Assembly (NCBI RefSeq): GCF_024170165.1
Contig: NZ_JALJXP010000007.1
Location: 310,001-374,000 of the forward strand
Direction of reading: 5' to 3'
DNA: 64,000 nt
Source: Pseudomonas nitroreducens
GTDB lineage: Bacteria > Pseudomonadota > Gammaproteobacteria > Pseudomonadales > Pseudomonadaceae
Positions 1 to 8,446 of the stretch are shown one piece after another (within the stretch, counting starts at the first letter, position 1; the number at the start of each line of letters is the position of its first letter). The notes under the pieces were generated by a model. The model saw only the letters and a program-made list of their open reading frames with translations, had not been told where the DNA came from and searched no databases. Both the position numbers and the translations under genes were made by a program.

Positions 1-1
1 C

Positions 2-1441
2 AATCGCCTGACCACGCTCAACGGCAAATCCCAGGCCACCACGCGCTGGATCATCACCTTGCAGCCGCGCAACGAAGGCAAGGTGGAAATCCCGCCGATC
101 CACCTGGGTGGCAACGCCAGCGAACCGATCAGCCTCGACGTGCTCAAGGCCGAGGACAGCGCCGAGGGCCAGAAGCTCGCCCCGGTGTTCATCGACGCCA
201 GCGTCGACCGCGAGGAAAGCTGGGTGCAGGCTCAGGTGATCCTCACCCTGCGCATCTACCACTCGGTGTCGCTGTACGACGACAGCAGCCTCAGCCCGCT
301 GCGGATGAACGACGCCCGCGTCGAGCAACTGGGCGAGCCGCGCACTTACGAGAAGGACATCAACGGCGTTCGCCACGGCGTGATCGAAGTGCGCTACGCG
401 ATCTTCCCGCAGAACAGCGGCACCCTGGAAATCCCCGGCCAGACCTTCAATGCCACCCAGGTCGCGCAACGCCGCAACGAGGACAACAACCCCTTCGGCC
501 CGCCAACGGGCAAACAGATTCGAGTGGTCTCGCCGAGCATCCCGCTGCAGGTCGCCCCCAAACCGGCGGACTATCCCAAGGACGCGCCATGGCTGCCCGC
601 CCGTTCACTCAGCCTGACCGAGACCTGGAGCCCGCAACCCGAGGAAGCCAAGGCCGGTGAGTCGCTGACCCGCAACATCATGCTGCGCGTCGAGGGGCTC
701 TCCAGTGCCCAGCTGCCACCGTTGCCGATCACCCTGCCCGAGGGCCTGCGCCATTACCCGGACCAGCCGCAGCTGGCCAACGAAGCCAGCGACCAGGGCA
801 TGATCGGCAGCCGCGAGGAGCGTGAAGCGCTGATCGCCGACAAGGCCGGTCCGCTGGAACTGCCGCCGGTGGAAGTCGTCTGGTGGAACACCCAGGAGCG
901 CCGCGTCGAGCGCACCAGCCTGCCGGCACGGACGCTGCAGGTCGCCGCCAACGCACAACTGGAAGAACACGCCGAGCCCCCTGCTGCGCCCAGCGAAACG
1001 CTCGTCAGCGACGTGCTGCTGTGGCCCTGGCAGCTCGCCTGTGCGCTGCTCAGCCTGACCACCCTGCTCGGCTTCGGCCTGTGGTGGCGCGCCCGTAGCC
1101 AGCCGGCGGTGATTCGCGTGGCGCAGGCCGGCCCGAGTACCCGCACGCTGCTCGACGAACTGCGCCGCGCCTGCCAGGCCAACGACTCCCACGCCACCCG
1201 CCAGGCGCTGGATGCCTGGGCCCGCCAGCAGCCGGAAACCCTGGCCGACATGGCGGCGCGCTTCGTGCCGCTGTCCGACGCGCTGGATGGCCTCAACGGC
1301 GCGCTCTACAGCGACAGCGAAGGCGGTCGCAACTGGCAGGGCGAAGACCTCTGGCGCGCCATCCGCACCCTGCCCGGCGCCGACCCGGATGCGCCGCCAG
1401 CGCCGGAAGCCAGCAGCCTGCCGCCGCTCTACCCGCGCTGA
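2..1441 (+). CDS. batD: BatD-like protein, 5' truncated by the window edge
   Basis: The reading frame is open from base 2, so the true start lies upstream. About 480 residues are visible. The protein is rich in beta-sandwich-like segments, has one clear hydrophobic segment near two thirds of its length (LLWPWQLACALLSL, about residue 342), and a cytoplasmic tail with a helical DUF-type end. This layout matches BatD of Bacteroides aerotolerance (Bat) operons, which usually sit next to MoxR AAA+ ATPases and VWA-domain proteins in the envelope. Those partners would lie off the left edge and cannot be checked. The exact role of Bat proteins in Pseudomonas is unclear. Family assignment is fairly sure; function is not. 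Confidence 0.8.
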   Translation, partial: NRLTTLNGKSQATTRWIITLQPRNEGKVEIPPIHLGGNASEPISLDVLKAEDSAEGQKLAPVFIDASVDREESWVQAQVILTLRIYHSVSLYDDSSLSPLRMNDARVEQLGEPRTYEKDINGVRHGVIEVRYAIFPQNSGTLEIPGQTFNATQVAQRRNEDNNPFGPPTGKQIRVVSPSIPLQVAPKPADYPKDAPWLPARSLSLTETWSPQPEEAKAGESLTRNIMLRVEGLSSAQLPPLPITLPEGLRHYPDQPQLANEASDQGMIGSREEREALIADKAGPLELPPVEVVWWNTQERRVERTSLPARTLQVAANAQLEEHAEPPAAPSETLVSDVLLWPWQLACALLSLTTLLGFGLWWRARSQPAVIRVAQAGPSTRTLLDELRRACQANDSHATRQALDAWARQQPETLADMAARFVPLSDALDGLNGALYSDSEGGRNWQGEDLWRAIRTLPGADPDAPPAPEASSLPPLYPR

Positions 1442-1478
1442 CGGCTATGCTGGAGGCATCCCTGCCAGAGGTGCCTCC

Positions 1479-2564
1479 ATGCCCGTCCACCGGCTGATTC
1501 CGGCGCTGGCCGCCGGCCTGCTGCTGATCTGCAATCCGCTCCTGGCGGCCGACATCCTGCCGCCGGCCCAGCCACTGCAGGGCCCCGGCGGTTCGCACTA
1601 CGCCCACGCCGACGTGCGCCAGTGGCACTTCAACACCGAGGGCAACGAATACTGGGTATTCACCCCGGACCGCCCTGCCCCGTCCAGCGCGCCTGTCGTG
1701 GTCTTCACCCACGGCTGGAGCGTCATGCAACCCGACCTCTACCGCGCCTGGATCGAGCACATCGTCCGGCGCGGCGCCATCCTCATCTACCCGCGCTACC
1801 AGGCGACGCTGAAGACGCCGGCGGCAGAGTTCCTGCCCAACGCCGCCGATTCCGTGCGCCACGCCCTCGCCGATCTGCAGGCGGGCAAGCTGGGGGTGAA
1901 GCCGGAGCTGGAGCACGTCGCCTACGTCGGCCACTCCGCCGGCGGGCTGATCGCCAGCGGCCTGGCTGCCTCCTGGCAGCGTCTCGGCGTGCCGCAACCA
2001 CGGGCGCTGATGGCGGTGGAGCCGGGGAAGAGCAGCGGCCCGCGCTGGCGCCAGGTACCGCTGGAGCCATTGGCAGACATTCCCGCCGGCACCTTGCTGC
2101 TGGCGGTTTGTGGTGATGAGGACGAACGCGTCGCCTGCGACGACGCGCGGCGCGTCTACGCCGAGAGCACCCAGGTCGCACCACGCGACAAGGACCTGCT
2201 CCTGCTGCGCAGCGACCGCCATGGCAGCCCGCCGCTACTGGCCAACCATGCCGCACCGACCGCACCGCGCTTCGACCCGCGCTATCCGCCCAGCGACTCT
2301 TCCAGCTGGCTGCTCAACCGTGTGCAGGAGCGTGTGAAGCAGCGGCTGAAACAGGGCCAACCGTCGGCGCACAACGCGCTGGCAACCGATGCGATGGACT
2401 GGTTCGGACCCTGGAAGCTGTTCGATGCGCTGTGCGATGCGGCCTTCTACGGCCAGGACCGCGACTACGCGCTGGGTGGCGGGCCGGCGCAACTGTCCAT
2501 GGGACGCTGGAGCGACGGGACGCCGGTGAAGGCGATTCAGCGGTTGTCCCCATCCCACCCCTGA
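1479..2564 (+). CDS. secreted alpha/beta hydrolase
   Basis: Predicted 361-aa protein. The ATG at 1479 was chosen over upstream in-frame starts because it follows an AGAGGTG Shine-Dalgarno and begins a clean signal peptide (MPVHRL, a hydrophobic core, then a cut near LLAA-D). The nucleophile elbow GHSAG lies at residues 151-155 (Ser153) and FTHGW near 77 forms the usual oxyanion HG loop, so an esterase/lipase-type serine hydrolase acting in the periplasm or outside the cell is likely. The start is 37 bp after the batD stop, so the two may be co-transcribed. The substrate is unknown. Confidence 0.85.
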   Translation: MPVHRLIPALAAGLLLICNPLLAADILPPAQPLQGPGGSHYAHADVRQWHFNTEGNEYWVFTPDRPAPSSAPVVVFTHGWSVMQPDLYRAWIEHIVRRGAILIYPRYQATLKTPAAEFLPNAADSVRHALADLQAGKLGVKPELEHVAYVGHSAGGLIASGLAASWQRLGVPQPRALMAVEPGKSSGPRWRQVPLEPLADIPAGTLLLAVCGDEDERVACDDARRVYAESTQVAPRDKDLLLLRSDRHGSPPLLANHAAPTAPRFDPRYPPSDSSSWLLNRVQERVKQRLKQGQPSAHNALATDAMDWFGPWKLFDALCDAAFYGQDRDYALGGGPAQLSMGRWSDGTPVKAIQRLSPSHP

Positions 2565-2634
2565 GGGTTCGGACGCGTGGCGGGTTCGCGAGCAAGAACC
2601 AGGCGTCCCCCTCGATCCTACGAAGAACTACGCC

Positions 2635-2662
2635 GCTCTGGCTCTGGCTCTGGCTCTGGCTC
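2635..2662. repeat. GCTCTG hexamer tandem repeat, four copies
   Basis: Four perfect GCTCTG units followed by GCTCCT. It is intergenic and a multiple of three, so it would not shift a frame even if translated. Confidence 0.85.
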
Positions 2663-3008
2663 CTAAAGACTTCCAGAGAATTGTCCGCACGCTCCGGAGT
2701 GCCCCTTTCAGGAGGCCGAAGGTGATCGGAGTTTCAGGGGTTGAGCGACATGGATGTCGCGAGAGCGTTGTCGGGCCAGGGATGGCCCGTCAACGCGGGC
2801 CCCTGGAACTCCGAAGAACCGAGGGTACTTTTTGCGAAGCGAAAAGCCGGATGCCAGGGGCGAGACCTTTGCCTACTTTGGGTCTTTCCAAAGTAGGTCG
2901 CCCGAGGGGGCGAAACACTATGCCCGCGCGCACGCCGAAGCGGCGCAGAAATGCCCAAGCCAAAGCAGCAAACCTGCAACACCAGAAAAACGTCGGCCCT
3001 GCCGACAG

Positions 3009-3036
3009 ATCGCGGGCATGGCCCGCTCCTACAGGG
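3009..3036. repeat. REP-like element, copy A
   Basis: The core GCGGGCATGGCCCGC followed by TCCTACAGG recurs at 28263-28288 and, degenerate, at 57013-57030. The palindromic core with a CTCCTAC tail is typical of Pseudomonas repetitive extragenic palindromes. Confidence 0.7.
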
Positions 3037-3046
3037 TCCAGCCGAC

Positions 3047-3463
3047 TCAGTTGGCGCTGCTCTCCATCACCGCCCCCTTGAACACATCATCCAGCGGCAC
3101 CTGGTAACCGATAGCCAGCCGATTGGTCTCATTGGCCATCGCCACCACCGCCATCAGCTCGCCGAGCATGCCGTCATCCATCCCCGCCTTGCGCGCCGCC
3201 GCACCGTGGGAACCGATGCAGTAGTTGCAGTTGTTGGTGACGCTGACGGCGACGTAGATCAGCTCCTTCACCAGCGGATCCAGCTGCCCTGGCCCCATCA
3301 CGTCCTTGAGGCTTTCCCAGGTGCGCTTGAGGGTCTGCGGGTGGTTGGCCAGGGCCTTCCAGAAGTTGTTCACCCAGTCGATCCTGCGGGTCGCCATGAT
3401 GTCGTCGTAGACGGCACGGACTTCGGGACTGGCTTCGGCATACTCGATGAGCTGGAAGGACAT
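3047..3463 (-). CDS. carboxymuconolactone decarboxylase / AhpD-like protein
   Basis: A 138-aa all-helical protein. It has the exact AhpD-family spacing Glu67-x11-Cys79-x2-Cys82-x3-His86 (motif NCNYCIGSH). The Cys pair plus Glu/His relay marks the alkylhydroperoxidase branch more than true carboxymuconolactone decarboxylases. Members act as small peroxidases or thiol-disulfide enzymes. The physiological substrate cannot be told from sequence. It is transcribed away from the cyclase gene at 3576, with a 112-bp shared upstream region. Confidence 0.85.
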   Translation of the reverse strand: MSFQLIEYAEASPEVRAVYDDIMATRRIDWVNNFWKALANHPQTLKRTWESLKDVMGPGQLDPLVKELIYVAVSVTNNCNYCIGSHGAAARKAGMDDGMLGELMAVVAMANETNRLAIGYQVPLDDVFKGAVMESSAN

Positions 3464-3575
3464 GGGGACTCCTGACGAAAAGGAATAAGAAAAGCAGAAT
3501 TCAGAATTGGATGGCGGAACGAACGATGGAGAAAGATAAGGCGCTTTCTCCCATCCCCGTCAAGGAATCAGACCC

Positions 3576-4373
3576 ATGCAACGCCTCCCCACCCTGCTCT
3601 TCGCCGCCGCCCTGCTGCCCGCCGCGAGCCAGGCTGCCCAGCCCGGCCTGTGGGACACCTACGCCAGCCTCAAGCAGCACACCTTCGTCGACCTGACCCA
3701 CGCGTTCGACAGCAACACTCCGCACTGGAAAGGCTTCGAGCCCATGGGCCGCAAGACGCTCTACAGCGTGGACAAGGATGGCTTCCAGGTGGAGCTGTAC
3801 AGCCATGTCGGCCAGTGGGGCACCCACGTCGACCCGCCGGTGCACTTCCACAAGGGCCTGCGCAGCGTCGACCAGCTCGATGTGAAGGAACAGTTCCTGC
3901 CGCTGGTGGTGTTCGACATCCACGAGCAGGTGGCGAAGAACCCCGACTACGTGCTCACCCTCGCCGATGTGCAGGCCTGGGAGGCCAGGCATGGCGCGGT
4001 GCCGGAAGGCTCCTTCGCGGCGTTGCGCACCGACTGGTCCCAGCGCTGGCCGGATCAGGCGAAGATGCAGAACCAGGACGCCAGGGGCGTGGCGCACTAC
4101 CCGGGCTGGAGCAAGGAGGCACTGGTGTACCTCTACGAGACGCGCAAGATCACCGCGTCCGGCCACGAGACCACCGACACCGATCCGGGCATCGCCACCA
4201 GCAAGGATGACTACTCGCTGGAGTCCTACATCCTCGGCACCAACCACTACCAGATCGAACTGCTCGCCAACCTCGACAAGGTTCCCGAGGCCGGCGCGCT
4301 GGCGGTGGTGAGTTTCCCGAAGATCGCCGAGGGCACCGGCTTCCCGGCGCGGGTGTTCGCCATCCTGCCGTGA
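3576..4373 (+). CDS. periplasmic cyclase-family (kynurenine formamidase-like) metal hydrolase
   Basis: A 265-aa protein with a signal peptide (core LLFAAALLPA, cut after SQA near residue 20). The hallmark metal motif of the cyclase family (PF04199), HxGTHxDxPxH, is present around residues 80-90 (GTHVDPPVH). Known relatives hydrolyse N-formylkynurenine or isatin or act on cyclic amides. Kynurenine formamidase proper is cytoplasmic and about 210 aa, so an exported protein of this size is probably a different hydrolase. The substrate is unknown. It is divergent from the AhpD-like gene. Confidence 0.8.
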   Translation: MQRLPTLLFAAALLPAASQAAQPGLWDTYASLKQHTFVDLTHAFDSNTPHWKGFEPMGRKTLYSVDKDGFQVELYSHVGQWGTHVDPPVHFHKGLRSVDQLDVKEQFLPLVVFDIHEQVAKNPDYVLTLADVQAWEARHGAVPEGSFAALRTDWSQRWPDQAKMQNQDARGVAHYPGWSKEALVYLYETRKITASGHETTDTDPGIATSKDDYSLESYILGTNHYQIELLANLDKVPEAGALAVVSFPKIAEGTGFPARVFAILP

Positions 4374-4405
4374 GCCTCCGATAGGTCAGAGTGAAGCGAA
4401 ACCAA

Positions 4406-4465
4406 TCGCGGACGAAGTCCGCTCCTACGTGACCTCATGCATCGTAGGAGCGGACTCCGTCCGCA
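4406..4465. repeat. REPIN: two inverted REP units
   Basis: TCGCGGACGAAGTCCGCTCC (4406-4425) followed by TACG is mirrored by CGTAGGAGCGGACTCCGTCC (4443-4462), so the two REP units form a long imperfect hairpin between the convergent cyclase and MMPL genes. Confidence 0.8.
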
Positions 4466-4505
4466 ATGACCCACCGGCGGCTCCGAGTCCCAGTCCGAAG
4501 GCCAT

Positions 4506-4536
4506 AAAAAAACGCGGCCCGAGGGCCGCGTTCTTC
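4506..4536 (-). terminator. intrinsic terminator after the MMPL gene
   Basis: An eight-pair GC-rich stem (CGCGGCCC/GGGCCGCG) sits behind an A run on the plus strand, which gives a U tract on the minus-strand transcript 17 bp after the MMPL stop codon. Confidence 0.85.
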
Positions 4537-4552
4537 ATGGCTTGCGCGTCGA

Positions 4553-6934
4553 TCAGTGAACCAGGATCGAAGCCTTCTTCTGACGCACCTTCTCCGGGTT
4601 GATCAGGAAGCGCGCCAGCGCCGGCAGCAGCCATAGGGCGCCGAACATGTTCCAGAGGAGCATGAAGGTCAGCATCAGGCCCATGTCGGCCTGGAACTTG
4701 ATCGCCGAGAAGATCCAGGTGGCGACGCCGATGGCCAGGCACAGGCCGGTGAACAGCACCGCTTTACCGGTGGACTTCAGGGTCTCGTAGTAGGCCTCCT
4801 GCAGGGACAGGCCCTGGCGCAGGAAGGACTCCAGGCGGGTGTAGATGTAGATGCCGTAGTCCACGCCGATACCCACGCCCAGCGCGATCACCGGCAGGGT
4901 CGCCACTTTCACGCCGATGCCCAGCGTGGCCATCAGCGCGTTGCCCAGTACCGAGGTGAGGATCAGCGGCAGCACGATGCACAGGGTCGCGGCAACCGAG
5001 CGGAAGGTGATCAGGCACATCACCGCCACGCAGATGTACACCAGGATCAGGATGGTCAGTTCCGAGTGCTTGATCACGTCGTTGGTGGCAGCCTCGATAC
5101 CGGCGTTACCGGCGGCGAGCTTGAACTTCAGGTCGTCCTTCTCGTTGGCCTTGGCGAAGTCCTGCACGACGGCCACGGCACGGTCGAGGGTCTCGGCCTT
5201 GTGGTCGTTGAGGAACACCAGCAGGGGCGCCAGCGAGCAGTTGCTGTTGAACAGGCCTTCGGCGCGGCTGATGGAGTTGTTCAGCACGTCCTGGTTGCGC
5301 GACAGCGACTCCCACTTCAGGTTGCCTTCGTTCATGCCCTTGATCATCTGCTTGGAGACGGTGACCAGGGAGATGGCCGACTGCACGCCCTGGGTGTTCT
5401 CCAGGCGCCAGGCCAGCTCGTCGATGGCGGACAGGGTCTTGTGGGTGGAGCAGCCTTCGGCCTCGGACGCCACCATCACCACCAGCACATCGGAGCTGGT
5501 CGAGTAGTTGCGGATGATGAAGTCGTTGTCCAGGTTGTAGCGCGAGTCCGGACGCAGTTCCGGCGCGCCCTGGTCGAGGTCGCCGATCTTCAGGTGATGG
5601 CCCTGCCACATGCCGCCGGCGAACATCGCCAGGGCGATGACCACGGAGATCGGCGCCACGGACGGGCTGGCGAAGTTGGACAGCGCACGCCAGAAGGGAT
5701 GGTCGCGCACGGCGTCTTCCTTGCTGCGCTGCACCGCCTTCTTGCTGATGCCGATGTAGGAGATGGCGACCGGCAGCAGGATCAGGTTGGTGAACACGAT
5801 CACCGCCACGCCGATGGAGGCGCCGATGGCCAGTTCGCGGATCACGCCGATGTCGATCACCAGCAGGGTGATGAAGCCCACGGCGTCCGCGAGGATCGCG
5901 ATCATGCCCGGCAGGAACAGCTGGCGGAACGTACGGCGGGCGGCCAGCAGCGGGGTTTCCGCGTCACTGGACTGCAGGGCGATCCCGTTGATCTTCTGCA
6001 CACCGTGGGAAATACCGATGGCGAAGATCAGGAACGGCACCAGCATCGAGTACGGATCCAGCCCGAAGCCAATGATGTGCAGCAGGCCCAGCTGCCAGAT
6101 CACCGCCACCAGCGTGGTGGACAGCACGGCGATGGTGGAGCGCACGCACTTGGTGAACCACAGCAGCAGCACCAGGGTGATGACGAAGCAGATGCCGAAG
6201 AAGCCGACCACCATCAGCAGCCCGTCGATCAGGTCACCGACCTTCTTGGCGAAGCCGGTGATGTGGATCTTCACGTTGGGGTTCTGCAGCTGGTACTTGT
6301 CGCGGATCTTCTCTTCCAGTTCATGGGAGAACTGGCGGTAGTCCAGCTTCATCAGCTTGCCCTGGTCCTTCGGGTCCGGGTAGACCTCCAGCAGCGGCAC
6401 GTCGACGATGCTCGACTTGAAGTTGTTGGCCACCAGGCGGCCGATCTGGCCGGACTTGAGCACGTTGTTGCGCAGCAGGTCCAGGGCCTTGGCGGAACCG
6501 TCGTAGGTCTGCGGGATCACTTCGCCACCGGCGAAGCCTTCCTCGGTCACCTCGGTCCAGCGCACGCTCGGGCTCCACAGCGACTTCATGCCGGAGCGGT
6601 CGACGCCGGGGATGTAGAAGACCTCGTCATGGATCTGCCGCAGCGTCTCCATGTATTCCTTGGTGAAGATGTCGCCATTCACCGCTTCCACCGAGATGCG
6701 CACGGTGTTGCCGAGGTTGGCCAGGTCGTTGCGGTGCTCCAGCATGTTCTGGATGAACGGGTGCTGCAGCGGGATCATCTTCTCGAAGCTGGTGGACGGA
6801 CGCACCTGCGTGGCCGACCAGGCAAGGAAGACGGTCACCAGCAGGCACGCGATGATCACGAACGGCCGGTGGGTGAAGATGATGCGTTCCAGGAAAGTCG
6901 CCTTGTCCTGTTGATGCTTGTTCAGAGCGTTCAT
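4553..6934 (-). CDS. MMPL/RND superfamily exporter
   Basis: A 793-aa inner-membrane protein with two repeated halves. Each half has one hydrophobic helix, a large periplasmic loop and a cluster of five helices. The first cluster begins near residue 235 (LLMVVGFFGICFVITLVLLL) and contains AIGISHGVQ. The second contains ALGVGIGVDYGIY, with the Asp typical of proton-driven MMPL/RND transporters. The start has a GGGGAG Shine-Dalgarno. The gene follows the YCF48 gene by 14 bp and shares its transcript. MMPL proteins often move lipids or hydrophobic molecules, but the cargo here is unknown. No periplasmic adaptor of the AcrA type is nearby. Confidence 0.9.
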   Translation of the reverse strand: MNALNKHQQDKATFLERIIFTHRPFVIIACLLVTVFLAWSATQVRPSTSFEKMIPLQHPFIQNMLEHRNDLANLGNTVRISVEAVNGDIFTKEYMETLRQIHDEVFYIPGVDRSGMKSLWSPSVRWTEVTEEGFAGGEVIPQTYDGSAKALDLLRNNVLKSGQIGRLVANNFKSSIVDVPLLEVYPDPKDQGKLMKLDYRQFSHELEEKIRDKYQLQNPNVKIHITGFAKKVGDLIDGLLMVVGFFGICFVITLVLLLWFTKCVRSTIAVLSTTLVAVIWQLGLLHIIGFGLDPYSMLVPFLIFAIGISHGVQKINGIALQSSDAETPLLAARRTFRQLFLPGMIAILADAVGFITLLVIDIGVIRELAIGASIGVAVIVFTNLILLPVAISYIGISKKAVQRSKEDAVRDHPFWRALSNFASPSVAPISVVIALAMFAGGMWQGHHLKIGDLDQGAPELRPDSRYNLDNDFIIRNYSTSSDVLVVMVASEAEGCSTHKTLSAIDELAWRLENTQGVQSAISLVTVSKQMIKGMNEGNLKWESLSRNQDVLNNSISRAEGLFNSNCSLAPLLVFLNDHKAETLDRAVAVVQDFAKANEKDDLKFKLAAGNAGIEAATNDVIKHSELTILILVYICVAVMCLITFRSVAATLCIVLPLILTSVLGNALMATLGIGVKVATLPVIALGVGIGVDYGIYIYTRLESFLRQGLSLQEAYYETLKSTGKAVLFTGLCLAIGVATWIFSAIKFQADMGLMLTFMLLWNMFGALWLLPALARFLINPEKVRQKKASILVH

Positions 6935-6948
6935 TGCGGCTCCCCGGC

Positions 6949-8031
6949 TTATTGTTGTTCTGTCAGCTCGGCGCCGGTCGCCGAAGCCAGGTGGATACCG
7001 CCCTGGCCGACCAGGACCAGGTTGCCATTGCCGGCCGCGCTCACGCCCGCGAGGGACAGGCGATCCGGACGGTTGACGACGCTGAAGCTGACGCCGTCGT
7101 CCTTGCTCTCCAGCACGCTGCCGCCATGGCCGACGACGACGATGGTGCCGTCATCCAGCAGGCTACCTTCGGAGAGACCGAACTCCAGCTCGCCGCCATT
7201 GGCGGTGGGCAGGCTGACCTGCTGCCAGGTGCCGCCGAAATCGGTGGAGCGGAACAGGTGACCACGCAGGCCGTAGGCCAGCACGGTGCCGGCCTGGGTG
7301 GTGCCGGTGGCGTCGAACAGCGAGCCTTCGTACGGGCCCTGGAGTTTCTCCCAGGTCTCGCCCCAGTCCTTGGAGCGGAACATGCTGCCCGCCTCGCCGA
7401 CCACGAACAGGCCGGAATCCTTCACCGCCGTGATGGCGTTGAGGTGGTACTGGTCTTCATTGTCCAGGCGGTCGCTGACGTCTTCCCAGTGCTGGCCGCC
7501 ATCGGTGGTTTCCAGCAGCGCGCCATAGGCGCCCACGGCCATGCCGTGGTTCTCGTCCTGGAACCAGATGTCCAGCAGCGGCGCTTCGCGCTTGAGGTCC
7601 TCGAACTGGCGCACCCAGGTGGTGCCGCCATCGGTGGTCGCCAGGACCTGGGCGTCATGGCCGACGGCCCAGCCCTTCTTGTCGCTGATGAAGAACACCG
7701 AGGTCAGCAGCTGGCGGGTCGGCACGGTGGCCTGGGTCCAGCTCTTGCCTGCGTCGTCGGAATAGAGGATGTGCCCGTGATCGCCCACCGCGACCAGACG
7801 CTTGCCGGCATGGGCGATGCTCAGCAGCAGGCTGCTGGAGGCCTTGGCGGAAACGATGGAATTGGCATCACTGGCGGCGTCCGTTGCGGCAACGGCGTGC
7901 AGCGGAGCCAGGGACATCATCAGGAAGGAAAACGCGCCGAGCAGGGAAACCGTCTTGCGCGACATCGGGAAGGAGCTTCGCACTCCCGATACGGGCTGCT
8001 CGCTCGAAGTGCGCCACAGGGGCTCACGCAT
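6949..8031 (-). CDS. exported YCF48/Hcf136-like beta-propeller protein
   Basis: A 360-aa protein. An ATG at 8031 with an AGAGGTAAAGG Shine-Dalgarno is preferred. An internal ATG at 7965 would give a more ordinary signal peptide (MSRKTV..., hydrophobic core, HAVAA) but lacks a ribosome site. The body has at least five propeller blades with the recurring pattern of a hydrophobic strand, GHxG or AVGxxG, and TxDGGxTW or SxDxGxTW (for example TTDGGTTW, TTDGGQHW, SKDWGETW). YCF48 proteins are assembly factors in photosystem II, but bacterial relatives often sit next to MMPL exporters. A periplasmic partner of the MMPL protein is the best inference. Confidence 0.85.
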   Translation of the reverse strand: MREPLWRTSSEQPVSGVRSSFPMSRKTVSLLGAFSFLMMSLAPLHAVAATDAASDANSIVSAKASSSLLLSIAHAGKRLVAVGDHGHILYSDDAGKSWTQATVPTRQLLTSVFFISDKKGWAVGHDAQVLATTDGGTTWVRQFEDLKREAPLLDIWFQDENHGMAVGAYGALLETTDGGQHWEDVSDRLDNEDQYHLNAITAVKDSGLFVVGEAGSMFRSKDWGETWEKLQGPYEGSLFDATGTTQAGTVLAYGLRGHLFRSTDFGGTWQQVSLPTANGGELEFGLSEGSLLDDGTIVVVGHGGSVLESKDDGVSFSVVNRPDRLSLAGVSAAGNGNLVLVGQGGIHLASATGAELTEQQ

Positions 8032-8077
8032 ATGCCTTTACCTCTTTTTCTTATGCAGGCGGTATGTAGTTTGGAGC

Positions 8078-8107
8078 TATATAGCCAGCCTTTTCCGGGG
8101 CTGACAA
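8078..8107 (-). promoter_or_regulatory. sigma-70-like promoter for YCF48-MMPL
   Basis: On the minus strand TTGTCA (8107-8102), an 18-bp spacer and TATATA (8083-8078) lie about 47 bp before the YCF48 start codon. Together with the terminator at 8403-8432 this separates YCF48-MMPL from DUF1302-DUF1329. Confidence 0.6.
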
Positions 8108-8303
8108 TTAACGGCACGTTATCTTTTGTTAAGCCCTGACCGCCTCACTCGAAAGGATGAGTGCAAATTGCCACCTCAGCCGAAAGCCGCACGTTCAGGG
8201 GCTTGCAGCGGGTGAAGCGGTAACACTTTGTGCTTCTGTCAGAGCGAATCCGACAAGTTCTTCGACCGCCGATGACGAGGCTCGCCGAGGCACGGATTCT
8301 TTT

Positions 8304-8383
8304 TGTAGGAGCGAGCTTGCTCGCGAGCCACTCAGCCGGCGACTCCGCAACTGGGCGGGTTCGCGAGCAAGCTCGCTCCTACG
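8304..8383. repeat. REPIN: inverted REP pair
   Basis: GTAGGAGCGAGCTTGCTCGC (8305-8324) is mirrored by GCGAGCAAGCTCGCTCCTAC (8363-8382), giving a near-perfect 20-bp inverted repeat around a 38-bp centre. This is the same class of element as at 4406-4465 but with a different palindrome core (GAGCTTGCTC). Confidence 0.85.
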
Positions 8384-8402
8384 AAGTTCAAACCCGCCAA
8401 TA

Positions 8403-8432
8403 GAAAAAGCCCCGCCGAGGCGGGGCTTTTTA
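8403..8432 (-). terminator. intrinsic terminator after DUF1329
   Basis: A perfect stem AAAAGCCCCGCC/GGCGGGGCTTTT with a two-base loop. It is bidirectional in form and lies 15 bp after the DUF1329 stop. Confidence 0.9.
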
Positions 8433-8446
8433 TTGAAGCGACTGAC

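Larger units (their letters stand above)
2565..3046. other. 482-bp intergenic mosaic of palindromes and REP-like sequence
   Basis: No credible gene. It holds a GCTCTG tandem repeat (2635-2662), palindromes GCGACAT-GG-ATGTCGC (2745-2760) and GGGCCA-GGGA-TGGCCC (2773-2788), a ten-pair hairpin CCTACTTTGG/CCAAAGTAGG (2872-2897), and a REP-like unit (3009-3036). Small frames crossing it have no Shine-Dalgarno and no recognisable protein. It lies between two convergent genes. Confidence 0.7.
8032..8446. other. 415-bp gap between DUF1329 and YCF48 genes
   Basis: No gene is seen. The gap contains, in minus-strand order, the DUF1329 terminator, a REPIN and the promoter of the YCF48 gene. The stretch 8110-8300 has no feature I can name. 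Confidence 0.7.

Noticed and set aside
3009-3036. REP palindromes as possible small RNA genes
   Set aside because: They recur in several gaps with the same core and lack own promoters, as expected of REP elements.
5066-7261. Open frame of 731 codons opposite the MMPL and YCF48 genes
   Set aside because: It crosses the boundary of two real genes, is extremely rich in His, Gln, Asp and Gly, and has no ribosome site.
8195-8215. Second sigma-54-like site (TGGCA near TTGCA) upstream of YCF48
   Set aside because: The GG and GC dinucleotides are only 6 bp apart instead of 10, so it cannot be a -24/-12 promoter. A sigma-70-like promoter lies closer to the gene.
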